From NCBI GenBank assembly GCA_963847665.1, contig CAWKAO010000001.1, forward strand, positions 124,001-188,000: DNA of 64,000 nt. The letters are read 5' to 3'. The DNA is from CAWKAO01 sp963847665 (lineage in GTDB: Bacteria > Actinomycetota > Humimicrobiia > Humimicrobiales > Humimicrobiaceae). How positions within the stretch are numbered: the stretch's first letter is position 1; each line of letters begins with the position of its first letter. The position numbers were made by a program, and so were the translations under genes. Under the pieces are notes generated by a model. It saw nothing but the letters and a program-made list of their open reading frames with translations. It was not told where the DNA came from and did no database searches. Positions 8,408 through 17,957 of this stretch are shown here, piece after piece.

Positions 8408-9487
8408 ATGCAGGTAGGAATCATAGGTTTACCAAATGTAGGAAAATCAACAATATTTAATGCACTTACGAGTGCAAATGCAGCCGTTGCAAATTACCCT
8501 TTTTGTACTATCGATCCAAATGCCGGCCAGGTAAATGTCCCTGATAAAAACCTTGTTGGCCTGGCCAATATATATGATTCAAAAAAAATAACAAATTCCT
8601 CGATAAAGATACTTGATGTGGCAGGACTGGTCAAAGGTGCAAGTAAAGGTGAAGGGCTTGGCAACATGTTTCTTTCACACATACGGGAAGTAGATGTTGT
8701 GGTCCATATAGTCAGATGCTTTGAAGATGGTGATATCCCCCATTCTTCCCTCCAGATAGATCCTGTTGATGATATCGAGACAATAGAGACAGAACTTATC
8801 CTTGCGGACCTCGAAATGCTTGAGAAGAAGAAGGAAGGACTTTCGAGCCTACTAAAAGCGCAGGACCAGGGGGCAAAAGAGAATAGTGTTATTATCGACT
8901 TGTTAATAAAAAGTTTAAACAGCGGGGAAATACCTGAAGCTCTAAAGTTGAAGGAAAAATATCCGGAGTTTTTGACAAGCCTGGGTTTATTTATTTTGAA
9001 GCCCTCACTGATAGTGGCCAATTTGGGTGAAGAAAAAGGTAGCGAGGTGCTTTACAGGAAGCTTATCGAAAGATTTGAGAACAGGAAAAATATTATTAAG
9101 GTATACGGCAAGCTTGAAAAGGAACTCACAGAACTTCAGGAGACAGAACGAGAAGAGTACAGGAAGGAAATGGGAATACCTGAGGGAGGTTTGGATGACT
9201 TCATTTCGGTATGTTATCGGATGCTCGATCTTATAACCTTCTATACAATCAATGAGAATGAGACCAGGGCCTGGCCCATAAGAGCCGGTTCTTCAGTAAT
9301 AGAAGCTGCAGGAAAGATCCATACAGATATGCAGAGAGGCTTTATAAAAGCAGAAGTCATAGACTGCAGCACTTTATTGGAACACGGTTCGATACATAGA
9401 GCCAGGGAAGAAGGTAGGGTAAGGATAGAAGGCAGGGACTATATAGTAAAAGATGAAGATGTTGTACAAATAAGATTTGCAGTTTAG
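8408..9487 (+). CDS. ychF: Redox-regulated ATPase/GTPase YchF (OLA1)
   Basis: Obg-family P-loop protein that binds ATP in preference to GTP and associates with ribosomes. Motifs: GLPNVGKST (residues 6-14), NYPFCTIDPN, DVAGLVKGASKGEGLGN, and an altered G4 in the ANLGEE region in place of NKxD, which is typical of YchF. The C-terminal TGS domain is complete (AWPIRAGSSVIEAAGKIH). Length (359) matches the family. It follows a terminator and may start a leaderless message. Confidence 0.93.
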   Translation: MQVGIIGLPNVGKSTIFNALTSANAAVANYPFCTIDPNAGQVNVPDKNLVGLANIYDSKKITNSSIKILDVAGLVKGASKGEGLGNMFLSHIREVDVVVHIVRCFEDGDIPHSSLQIDPVDDIETIETELILADLEMLEKKKEGLSSLLKAQDQGAKENSVIIDLLIKSLNSGEIPEALKLKEKYPEFLTSLGLFILKPSLIVANLGEEKGSEVLYRKLIERFENRKNIIKVYGKLEKELTELQETEREEYRKEMGIPEGGLDDFISVCYRMLDLITFYTINENETRAWPIRAGSSVIEAAGKIHTDMQRGFIKAEVIDCSTLLEHGSIHRAREEGRVRIEGRDYIVKDEDVVQIRFAV

Positions 9488-9516
9488 TAATACACGATCC
9501 GCTCATTATTTTATAA

Positions 9517-10467
9517 ATGGAGGCTTTTTTGATTAGAAGATCTGACTATGAAGATTATGATTACAGGGAATTCTGGCAGGATGATAAAAGATTGTACGAG
9601 GATATCTCTGAACGTATTGCTATCAGGAAGCTCCTTAAAACAATAAAAAACAGGGAAGCAACATTTTTGGATCTGGGTTGTGGTTACGGGAGATTGTTTA
9701 ATGAGTATAGTGATTTTAAAAATATAATACTTGTAGATTATTCAATAAAGAACCTGAATAATGCAAAGGCTTCAATCGAAAGGTTTTTAAATAATGACTC
9801 AAATAAGATGGCAGGCATTTTTTTTGTTTCTGCTGACGTTAATAACCTGCCAATAAAAGACAGCATTGTTGATATTGCTTTTTCAGTAAGGCTTATACAT
9901 CATCTTTCGGACCTAAAAGTTTTTTTCACCGAAGTAAAAAGGATACTGGGTAGTAGCGGACTGTTTATTTTTGAGTTCGCGAATAAACGTAACTTAAAAA
10001 ATATCTTGCGGTTTCTTTCAGGAAGGATCAAGGCGTCACCATTCAGTGAGGCTGGATTCCAGGTAGGGGAGACAATCCTTAACTACCACCCAGGGTATAT
10101 AAAGCGTTTATTGAAATACTCAGGTTTTTCAATTCTTAAGAAAAAAAGTGTATCTAATTTCAGGTTGGATATCTTAAAAAGACTGATCAATATAAGAATA
10201 CTTATTTTTTTTGAAAACCTATATCAAAATATTTTTTCTTTTATCGATCTTGGTCCCAGTATTTTTTTTAAGACAAAGAGCATTAAAAAAGAAAGTGCCA
10301 GCTTTTCTGATGACGGAAAAATGGCAATCCTTAAACCATCAGAAATATTTGTTTGTCCATATTGCAGGAAGTCCGGTCTTGACTTTGCATTAGAAAACAA
10401 GATCGTGTGCATGGATTGTAAGAGGGAATTTACTTTGACAAACGGTGTATATGATTTCAAGCTGTAG
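9517..10467 (+). CDS. Class I SAM methyltransferase with C-terminal zinc ribbon
   Basis: Rossmann-fold methyltransferase: motif I FLDLGCGYGRLF near residue 50, then an acidic loop, motif IV region DIAFSVRLIHHL and a long C-terminal extension. Residues from about 285 form a Trm112-like zinc ribbon, CPYC ... CMDC, ending GVYDFKL. Trm112 proteins activate several tRNA, rRNA and protein methyltransferases, so the enzyme may carry its own activator domain. Substrate unknown. ATG at 9517; TTG at 9529 is an alternative. Thirty bases follow ychF. Confidence 0.7.
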   Translation: MEAFLIRRSDYEDYDYREFWQDDKRLYEDISERIAIRKLLKTIKNREATFLDLGCGYGRLFNEYSDFKNIILVDYSIKNLNNAKASIERFLNNDSNKMAGIFFVSADVNNLPIKDSIVDIAFSVRLIHHLSDLKVFFTEVKRILGSSGLFIFEFANKRNLKNILRFLSGRIKASPFSEAGFQVGETILNYHPGYIKRLLKYSGFSILKKKSVSNFRLDILKRLINIRILIFFENLYQNIFSFIDLGPSIFFKTKSIKKESASFSDDGKMAILKPSEIFVCPYCRKSGLDFALENKIVCMDCKREFTLTNGVYDFKL

Positions 10468-10497
10468 TATCAATATATTTAAAAATATATGCGAATC

Positions 10498-10536
10498 ATT
10501 GTAATAATAATAATATTTGTTACAATTGTGCTACAA
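10498..10536 (+). promoter_or_regulatory. Inverted repeats upstream of rex (candidate autoregulatory site)
   Basis: ATTGTAA (10498-10504) and TTACAAT (10520-10526) are exact inverses 15 bases apart, and TTGT ... ACAA ends frame 10517-10536. Rex operators are TTGT-N10-ACAA palindromes and rex often regulates itself. The spacing here is two bases longer than the consensus, so this is a candidate only. Confidence 0.3.
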
Positions 10537-10572
10537 AGTATTTTTTAGTTTACCAGGAAAAGGCTGATTTTT

Positions 10573-11223
10573 ATGGAAGTTAAAGACAGGATATACTCTG
10601 AGGGTATAATAACGAGATTATCGCAGTATCTAAAATATATTGTACACCTGAGGGATATCGGTAAAAGAACCGTGACATCACTTGAAATTTCAGGACATAC
10701 GAAGATCAATAGCGCAGAAGTAAGAAGGGACCTGATCTACTTCGGGCTAAAAGGAAAAAGAGGAGTAGGTTTTAATATTGAGGACCTTATAATTGCTTTC
10801 AACAAAATACTCGGATATAACGAAAGAGTAAATGTAGCCTTAGTCGGCGCCGGAAATCTGGGGAAAGCTATACTCAATTATAAGATGCTTGATAAATTTG
10901 GTTTTAAGATAGAAAACGTTTTTGATAATAAATCAGAAGTGATCGGTAAAATAATATCAGGCAGGAGAATAAATGATATCGAGATGATGAAGACTATTGT
11001 TAAAGACCAGGGTATTAATATAGCAATACTCGCAGTGCCTGAAGATTCTGCCCAGAAAGTAGCTGATCAGCTTGTAAATGCCGGTATCAGGGTCATAATC
11101 AATTATACCTCTGTACCGATAAAAGTACCGAAAAATATCAGTATTGAGACGAATGATCCAATAGAAAAATTACTTCATACACTTTATTATTTGTCAAATA
11201 CAGTATACGCGGGCCATAATTAA
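10573..11223 (+). CDS. rex: Redox-sensing transcriptional repressor Rex
   Basis: NADH/NAD+ sensor that represses fermentation and respiration genes. The N-terminal winged helix (residues 1-80) includes SGHTKINSAEVRRDL and GKRGVGF; the Rossmann domain starts with VALVGAGNLGKAIL near residue 93 and ends with a domain-swapped C-terminal helix. Length (216) is typical. The LCP gene follows after three bases. Confidence 0.92.
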   Translation: MEVKDRIYSEGIITRLSQYLKYIVHLRDIGKRTVTSLEISGHTKINSAEVRRDLIYFGLKGKRGVGFNIEDLIIAFNKILGYNERVNVALVGAGNLGKAILNYKMLDKFGFKIENVFDNKSEVIGKIISGRRINDIEMMKTIVKDQGINIAILAVPEDSAQKVADQLVNAGIRVIINYTSVPIKVPKNISIETNDPIEKLLHTLYYLSNTVYAGHN

Positions 11224-11226
11224 ATT

Positions 11227-12108
11227 ATGAATAAAGCAAAAGGTTGTTTTATAGTTTTTGTTGTGATCTTTGTTATAGCGGTCTTTACAGTACTCATTTT
11301 TTCACTCCCGAAGTTTTTTCAATCAGATAGTTCAAACGCCCAATCATCCTCCGCTGCATCAGGGGATATTTCACTTGGTTTTTCTGCAAAGGATTACCTT
11401 TTCCTTGGTGTAGATGAGAGAGAGGGATTTAAAGATTTTAAGGGCAGGACTGATACGATACTCATATATCACATTGGAAGCTGGGGCAAAAAAGATGTAC
11501 TTATATCCGTACCAAGAGATACAAGAGTAGACCTGGAAGGTCATGGCTGGAACAAAATAAATGCTGCTTATGTCTATGGCGGCGAGGAAATGTTAAAAGA
11601 TGAGATTTTAAAGCTTACAGGTATATCAATAGACAAGACAATGATGATTAATTTTGATGGTTTTAAAGAGCTGATAGATACCCTTGGTGGAGTTGAGATA
11701 ACTGTCGATGAGCCAATGCATGACCCTTTGTCGGGAGCAGATTTTGAGCCTGGTACTTATATGATGAACGGTGAGCAGGCTCTGGCTTTTGCCCGTAACA
11801 GAAAAACTGCGATGGGTGATTTTGACAGGGTCGATAGGCAGAAATATCTGATCAGCCAAATAATAAAACAAAAATTAAACGCTTCGATAATACTAAAAGC
11901 CCCGCAACTGATATCGATTCTAAACAAGGACACAAAATCAGATTTTTCTACCTTCGACTATATAAATTTTGGAGCAATACTGATTTTTTCAGATAAAGAT
12001 ATAGAGAGGGTGACACTTCCAGGCAAGACTGCCACAATTGATGGTATAAGTTATGTACTGGTGGATGAAGCAGAAGCTAAAGAGTTTTTAAAAGATTATC
12101 TGGAATAA
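11227..12108 (+). CDS. LytR-CpsA-Psr (LCP) family cell-wall polymer ligase
   Basis: LCP phosphotransferases attach teichoic-acid-like or capsular polymers to peptidoglycan outside the membrane. One N-terminal membrane anchor (about residues 7-29), a Ser-rich linker, then the LCP domain with SVPRDTRV, NAAYVYGG and ALAFARNRK ... DFDRVDRQ, which hold the conserved Arg and Asp residues for the pyrophosphate lipid. Its presence points to a Gram-positive type envelope. No signal of truncation; 293 residues. Confidence 0.9.
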   Translation: MNKAKGCFIVFVVIFVIAVFTVLIFSLPKFFQSDSSNAQSSSAASGDISLGFSAKDYLFLGVDEREGFKDFKGRTDTILIYHIGSWGKKDVLISVPRDTRVDLEGHGWNKINAAYVYGGEEMLKDEILKLTGISIDKTMMINFDGFKELIDTLGGVEITVDEPMHDPLSGADFEPGTYMMNGEQALAFARNRKTAMGDFDRVDRQKYLISQIIKQKLNASIILKAPQLISILNKDTKSDFSTFDYINFGAILIFSDKDIERVTLPGKTATIDGISYVLVDEAEAKEFLKDYLE

Positions 12109-12259
12109 CCAGGTTATTATTTCCCTTGTCAGACAACTAAAAATCTATAGTAATTATTTTGATTTTATGATTAAATTTTTTAGGGTTAATGAATATCTTC
12201 ATCAACAGATGCAATAAAAAAAATACTTATTAGTTTTTTATGTTAACAAGGTAGGAAAT

Positions 12260-12568
12260 ATGTGTGCAGAAGAAGAATTAAGCATAGCCAATCTTTCTCA
12301 GCTTTCTGAAGAAAAGAAGTTTTTACTTCAAGTCTCCTCAAAATCAGAAAGACTTTTAAACTTCATAAAAAATGATATACCCGGCACTGAAAAAGAATGG
12401 CTGGCAGATTTCAAGAGCTGGGAAATGACACATAACTGGTTAAAGATCATCAGTGATATCTGTATAAATGAATACGACCAGGTCTTTTTTGATATCGGTG
12501 ATGAACTTTATGATCTGAAGGATCCCCAGAATTATCAAACGTTCAAGAAAAAAATACTTGATGTTTAG
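12260..12568 (+). CDS. Unknown 102-residue protein preceding purB
   Basis: Small, acidic, mostly helical soluble protein starting MCAEEELSIANLSQLSEEKK. No motif or family recognised. It lies 18 bases before purB on the same strand, with GGTAGGAAAT before its ATG, so it is probably the first gene of the purine operon. No membrane segment, no cysteine pairs. Its product could be a small partner of the pathway, but nothing in the sequence shows that. Confidence 0.6.
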   Translation: MCAEEELSIANLSQLSEEKKFLLQVSSKSERLLNFIKNDIPGTEKEWLADFKSWEMTHNWLKIISDICINEYDQVFFDIGDELYDLKDPQNYQTFKKKILDV

Positions 12569-12586
12569 CTTTTTTCAGGAGTTATA

Positions 12587-13888
12587 ATGATTCCAAGATA
12601 TACAAATCCTGAAATGGGAAAGATATGGGAGGAAGATTCCAAATTTGATTACTGGCTGCAGATCGAAAAAGCTGTAAGTAAGGCACAGGCAGAAAATGGC
12701 ATAATACCTGCAAAGGCAGCTAAAGACATCAATGATCTGGCAAGATTTGAGATAGAAAAAATAGATGAGATAGAGGCACAGACCCACCATGACGTGATCG
12801 CATTTCTCACAAATGTTTCTTCATACATCGGGCAATCATCAAAATATCTTCATTATGGATTGACCTCTTCAGATATAGGTGATACAGCTCTTTCCATGCA
12901 GATGAGGGATTCAAGCATAATAATCATAGATAAAGTAAAGAAAATGCTTAAAGTACTTATCCAGTCTGCAAGAAAATATAAGAATACTGTCATGGTAGGA
13001 AGGACGCATGGCATACATGCTGAACCTATAACACTTGGTTTTAAATTTGCAGTCTGGGCCTTTGAGATGGATAGAAACCTAAAGAGGATAGAGAATGCAA
13101 AGGAAACAATAAGTTATGGAAAAATATCCGGAGCGGTAGGGACCTACGCAAATACATCACCTGAAATAGAAAAAAAGGTGTGCGAAATACTTGGCCTCAA
13201 ACCTTCTCCCGCTTCAACACAGATACTTCAGAGAGACAGGCATGCACAGATGCTATCCGTGATCGCAATCTGCGGTGCGACTCTTGAAAAGATCGCCCTT
13301 GAAGTAAGAGGGTTGCAGAAGACTGATATCAAGGAGATAGAGGAACCTTTCCAGAAGGGCCAGAAGGGATCTTCAGCAATGCCTCATAAAAGAAACCCAA
13401 TACTGTGTGAAAGAATATGTGGACTTGCAAGAGTGCTGAGGTCCAATGCTGGGGCAGGGTATGAAAACATAGCTCTCTGGCATGAAAGGGATATCTCACA
13501 TTCTTCTGCTGAGCGTATTATTCTTCCTGATAGCTTTATCCTGCTTGACTATATGCTGGATAAAACCACTTTTGTTGTAGATAATTTAAATGTATTCGAG
13601 GGTAACATGAAGAGAAACCTCATGAAATACGGTGGTATAATATTTTCTCAAAGAGTCCTGCTGGAGCTTATCGACAGGGGAATGCTCAGGGAAGATGCCT
13701 ATGCATTAATACAGGCTTCAGCCATGAAAGCTTGGGAAGAAGAGGGCAGCTTCAAAGATAATATAATAAATGATGCAAAAGTCCTGCAATATCTAAATGG
13801 GGATGAAATAGAAGCCCTGTTTGACGTAAAATATCACCTGCAGTATGTAGATACTGTAATTGAAAGATTGAAAGTCCTGGAGCTATAA
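12587..13888 (+). CDS. purB: Adenylosuccinate lyase
   Basis: Cleaves SAICAR to AICAR and adenylosuccinate to AMP, releasing fumarate. The superfamily signature SSAMPHKRNPILCERI is intact, as are the HYGLTSSDIGDTA segment and GRTHGIHAEPIT with its catalytic histidine. Length (433) is normal for the short bacterial type. Ribosome site AGGAG lies just before the ATG. It is the first recognised gene of the purine cluster. Confidence 0.95.
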   Translation: MIPRYTNPEMGKIWEEDSKFDYWLQIEKAVSKAQAENGIIPAKAAKDINDLARFEIEKIDEIEAQTHHDVIAFLTNVSSYIGQSSKYLHYGLTSSDIGDTALSMQMRDSSIIIIDKVKKMLKVLIQSARKYKNTVMVGRTHGIHAEPITLGFKFAVWAFEMDRNLKRIENAKETISYGKISGAVGTYANTSPEIEKKVCEILGLKPSPASTQILQRDRHAQMLSVIAICGATLEKIALEVRGLQKTDIKEIEEPFQKGQKGSSAMPHKRNPILCERICGLARVLRSNAGAGYENIALWHERDISHSSAERIILPDSFILLDYMLDKTTFVVDNLNVFEGNMKRNLMKYGGIIFSQRVLLELIDRGMLREDAYALIQASAMKAWEEEGSFKDNIINDAKVLQYLNGDEIEALFDVKYHLQYVDTVIERLKVLEL

Positions 13889-13948
13889 TTGCTGATCATT
13901 TAGAAATTTTTTAGTCTCATAATCTTTTATCATAGAAAGGAAAAAGTA

Positions 13949-16900
13949 TTGCTTCACTTTTATCGTTTTATCGATAAGAGTTTTGAATATTGTTTCTATG
14001 TTGAGACATCAGCAGGACTTTCAAAACAGGAAATAAAAAAATTAAAGTGGTTGCTTTCTGAGACCTTCCAGCCACAATTTTTTGGCCAGGATTCTTTTTT
14101 AAATCCCTCAGCGACAAAAAAATCAAAAGGTATAACTGTTGAAATAGGCCCACGGCTTAATTTTGAGACATCCTATTCCACTAATGCTGTTGCGATCTGT
14201 AATTCTTGCGGTTTAAATAAGGTGATAAGGCTGGAACGCTCCCATAATTACCATCTGGATGCAAAAGCAAATGCAGTAGAATTCATAAAAGATCACCATG
14301 ACAGGATGACCGAGATGCAGTACGAGCAGCCTCTTGCCAGTTTTGAGACAGGCGTAAGGCCTGAAGAAGTCACCCTGTTACCCCTTATTCAAAGAGGACG
14401 TCAACTATTAATAGAAATAAACGAATATTATGGACTTGGATTTGATGCTTGGGATATAGACTTTTATTATAACCTTTTTACCAAGGAATTCGGCAGGGAT
14501 CCGACCAATGTAGAATGCTATCATCTCAGTCAGGCAAACAGCGAACATTCGAGGCACTGGTTTTTTAAGGGTAAAATGGTAATAGACGGAAAGGTCCAGG
14601 AAAAATCCCTTTTCCAGATCATAAAAGACACATTATCATCAAGTCCTGCCAATAGTCTTATAGCCTTTAAAGATAATTCGAGTGCAATAGTGGGATTTTT
14701 GATCGATACTATCCTGCCTGAAAGTCCCGGTTTTTGCTCAACTTTTAATAAAAATAAAGTCAAATATCATATTATTTTTACAGCAGAAACTCACAATTTC
14801 CCCAGTGGAGTGGCCCCTTTTCCTGGAGCTGAAACAGGTACAGGTGGGAGGATAAGAGATGTAGAAGCTACTGGAAGGGGAGGGCTCGTTGTTGCAGGAA
14901 CCGCAGGTTATGCGACAGGCAATCTGAATATCTATGGCTATAGGATACCAGGCGAAGACAGGTCTTTTAGATACCCTGTAAATCTTTCGGTCCCCTTAAA
15001 GATCTTAATAGAGGAAAGCAATGGAGCCTCAGATTATGGAAATAAGTTCGGGGAACCTGTTATACAGGGTTTTACAAGGACATTTGGACAGAAACTGCCA
15101 AATGGAGAAAGAAAAGAATGGATAAAGCCCATAATGTTTACAGGCGGTATAGGGCAGATAGATGGAAGGCATTTAGATAAAAAACCTGCAGAAAAGGGCA
15201 TGCTGATCATCCAGGTCGGCGGTCCGGCGTACAGGATCGGACTCGGAGGAGGTTCTGCTTCCAGCCTCATACAGGGTGAAAACAGGGAAGAGCTTGATTT
15301 TAATGCTGTACAGCGTGGAAACGCAGAAATGGAACAGAAACTGAACAGGGTGGTAAGAGCATGTGTCGAGATGGGGGATAGAAATCCTATACTTAGCATA
15401 CATGACCAGGGAGCAGGGGGCCCCTGCAATGTCATCACTGAAATAGTGGAGCCTGCTGGAGGAAGGATAAATATCAGAAATATAACTGTAGGTGATAAGA
15501 CTATGTCTGTGCTTGAAATATGGGTATCGGAATACCAGGAGAGAAATGCGTTCCTTATTGCTCCAGTGGACATAAAAAGATTCAGGGATATTTGCAACAG
15601 GGAAAAAGTCAACTGTGAAGTACTTGGTGAAATAACCGGCAGCGGCAGTATAGTCGTCAGCGACAGTCTTGATGATTCTACACCTGTGGATCTTGAACTT
15701 TCTAAAATACTGGGTAATATTCCACAAAAGCAGTTTGAATCTGAAAGGATAAAAAAATCCTTAGAACCTTTTAAGATACCGGAAGACCTCGATATAAAAA
15801 ATACCCTCAGGGAACTTTTTAAGCTTCCGTCTATAGGCTCAAAAGGTTTTTTGGTAAGAAAAGTCGACAGGAGCGTTACCGGACTTGTTTCAAGGCAACA
15901 ATGCTGCGGCCCTCTTCAATTGCCTGTATCTGATGTCGCAGTTATCGCTCAGAGTCATTTTGGGTTAACAGGGGCAGCGATCTCCATAGGTGAGCAGCCG
16001 CTTAAGATCCTTGTGGACCCCTGTGCCGGAGCAAGAATGGCAGTAGCAGAAGCCCTGACCAATATGATCTGGGCAAAGATCACAGATCTTTCCCACATAA
16101 AATGTTCGGTAAACTGGATGTGGCCCGCAAAATTACCTGGTGAGGGTGCAGAATTATGGGATTGCGCAAATGCACTTTCAGATCTTATGAAGGGCCTTGG
16201 TATAGCAGCAGATGGCGGAAAAGACAGTGTCTCAATGGCTGCTCAGGTCGATGAGAATACCGTAAAGTCACCAGGAACTGTTGTGGTATCTGCTTATGCT
16301 ACAGTCCAGGATATAAGAAAAGTCGTAACACCGGATTTAAAAAAACCGGGTGAAAGCATATTGATACTGATCGAACCCGAAACTGGACAATACAGGCTGG
16401 GAGGTTCTGCACTGGGGCAGATCTTATCCCAGACAGGTGATTCAACTCCTGATATCAGCAGTCCTGAAATGCTGAAAAATACTTTTTTTGCTATTCAGGG
16501 ACTCATAGATGCCGGCTTGTTATTATCGGGACATGATAGAAGTGACGGGGGGCTTGCAACCGCTATATCTGAGATGGTGATGTCGGGTAATTGTGGGGCA
16601 GAGATAAGTCTTCTTGATCAAATGGGCTCTTTAAGTAAAAACAGTCCACTTGTGCAAGATAAAAGGAATTTAAAAACAGCTGATGCAGTAAGTCAGCTTT
16701 TTAGTGAGGAGATAGGGCTAATAATAGAAGTATTACCTGAAAATAATACGAAAATAGCAGCTGTTCTGAATAAATATGGTATACCAAACAGGGTTCTTGG
16801 CAGGACTACCAGCGAAAGGCAATTGACCATCAGCAACTGTAATGATGTAATACTTGAGATTGAGACTTCTGAACTTATACAATGGTGGGAATCTACAAGT

Positions 16901-17848
16901 GATGAACTGGAAAAACATCAGATGGAAAAAAGTTTTGCAGAGACCCAAAAAAAAGCCCATATAAGAAAAGGTCCGTCTTATTGTCTTTCATTTGTCCCGG
17001 AGGATAAGCAACAATGGTCTGCACACAACGGTCAAAAACCCAAAGTCGCTATAATCCGTGAAGAAGGCAGTAATGGCGACAGGGAGATGACTTCAGCTTT
17101 TTACATGGCAGGTTTTGATACATGGGATGTCACCATGACAGATCTTTTGGATGGAAGGACTTCTTTAAGTGAGTTCAGGGGTGCTGTCTTCGTGGGAGGT
17201 TTTTCATATGCTGATGTCCTTGATAGCGCCAAGGGCTGGGCCGGGATAATTAGGTTTAATCAGGGACTTTCAAAGATGTTTAAAGATTTCTATGAAAGGC
17301 AGGATACATTCTCGCTTGGTGTATGCAACGGCTGCCAGTTGATGACATTGCTTGGCTGGGTGCCCTGGGATGGGATAGCAGAAGAAGGACAACCAAGATT
17401 CATATCAAATCCCTCCGGGAGATTCGAGTCCAGGTGGGCCACAGTAAAAATCCTTGAAAGCCCCGCAATAATGTTAAAGGGTATGGAAAACTCAGTACTT
17501 GGTATCTGGGTTGCTCACAGGGAAGGCTATATGCATTGCCCGGATAAAGCGATCTTCAGTAAAGCAAAAGATGCACGGCTTTTCCCACTCGCTTATGTAG
17601 ATGATGATCTTGGTCTCACAGAAAAATATCCTTTTAATCCAAATAGTTCACCGGGAGGCTATACTTCTATCTGCTCCCTCGACGGAAGACATCTTTGTAT
17701 GATGCCTCACCCGGAAAGATCTTTCCTGTCATGGCAATGGCCATGGGTCCCCGAAGGTTTTATCACAGAAGACCTCAAGGATGTTAACGCTTCTCCATGG
17801 TTAAGGATGTTTCAGAATGCGAGAAAATGGTGTGATGAAAACAAATAG
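13949..17848 (+). CDS. purL: Phosphoribosylformylglycinamidine synthase, long single-chain form
   Basis: Converts FGAR to FGAM with ATP and glutamine. At 1299 residues it is the large fused type: a PurS-like N-terminus, two AIRS-like halves (QANSEHSRHWFFKG, ETHNFPSGVAPF, later VDRSVTGLVSRQQCCGP and DGGKDSVSMAA) and a C-terminal glutaminase with nucleophile Cys in LGVCNGCQLM and MPHPER. Most Gram-positives use separate PurS, PurQ and short PurL. Many blocks, such as IREEGSNGDREM and FVGGFSYADVL, look more like animal PFAS than like the E. coli enzyme as far as I recall them. TTG start after GAAAGG. Confidence 0.95.
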   Translation: MLHFYRFIDKSFEYCFYVETSAGLSKQEIKKLKWLLSETFQPQFFGQDSFLNPSATKKSKGITVEIGPRLNFETSYSTNAVAICNSCGLNKVIRLERSHNYHLDAKANAVEFIKDHHDRMTEMQYEQPLASFETGVRPEEVTLLPLIQRGRQLLIEINEYYGLGFDAWDIDFYYNLFTKEFGRDPTNVECYHLSQANSEHSRHWFFKGKMVIDGKVQEKSLFQIIKDTLSSSPANSLIAFKDNSSAIVGFLIDTILPESPGFCSTFNKNKVKYHIIFTAETHNFPSGVAPFPGAETGTGGRIRDVEATGRGGLVVAGTAGYATGNLNIYGYRIPGEDRSFRYPVNLSVPLKILIEESNGASDYGNKFGEPVIQGFTRTFGQKLPNGERKEWIKPIMFTGGIGQIDGRHLDKKPAEKGMLIIQVGGPAYRIGLGGGSASSLIQGENREELDFNAVQRGNAEMEQKLNRVVRACVEMGDRNPILSIHDQGAGGPCNVITEIVEPAGGRINIRNITVGDKTMSVLEIWVSEYQERNAFLIAPVDIKRFRDICNREKVNCEVLGEITGSGSIVVSDSLDDSTPVDLELSKILGNIPQKQFESERIKKSLEPFKIPEDLDIKNTLRELFKLPSIGSKGFLVRKVDRSVTGLVSRQQCCGPLQLPVSDVAVIAQSHFGLTGAAISIGEQPLKILVDPCAGARMAVAEALTNMIWAKITDLSHIKCSVNWMWPAKLPGEGAELWDCANALSDLMKGLGIAADGGKDSVSMAAQVDENTVKSPGTVVVSAYATVQDIRKVVTPDLKKPGESILILIEPETGQYRLGGSALGQILSQTGDSTPDISSPEMLKNTFFAIQGLIDAGLLLSGHDRSDGGLATAISEMVMSGNCGAEISLLDQMGSLSKNSPLVQDKRNLKTADAVSQLFSEEIGLIIEVLPENNTKIAAVLNKYGIPNRVLGRTTSERQLTISNCNDVILEIETSELIQWWESTSDELEKHQMEKSFAETQKKAHIRKGPSYCLSFVPEDKQQWSAHNGQKPKVAIIREEGSNGDREMTSAFYMAGFDTWDVTMTDLLDGRTSLSEFRGAVFVGGFSYADVLDSAKGWAGIIRFNQGLSKMFKDFYERQDTFSLGVCNGCQLMTLLGWVPWDGIAEEGQPRFISNPSGRFESRWATVKILESPAIMLKGMENSVLGIWVAHREGYMHCPDKAIFSKAKDARLFPLAYVDDDLGLTEKYPFNPNSSPGGYTSICSLDGRHLCMMPHPERSFLSWQWPWVPEGFITEDLKDVNASPWLRMFQNARKWCDENK

Positions 17849-17957
17849 ATTCTTTTTCCTTATTTTGATAATCTAAATGTATCAAAAGAGGGCAAAATAA
17901 AAGATAATGGAAATAAAGAGATATTGATGGCCTTCCATTACGGGCAAAAAGACTAAT

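Noticed and set aside
12109..12259. Purine riboswitch before the purine cluster
   Set aside because: No purine-aptamer core or paired loops could be found; only a weak TTGTCA-17-AGTAAT promoter candidate.
15034..15727. Two long open frames antisense to purL
   Set aside because: Shadow frames with low-complexity composition opposite conserved PurL motifs.
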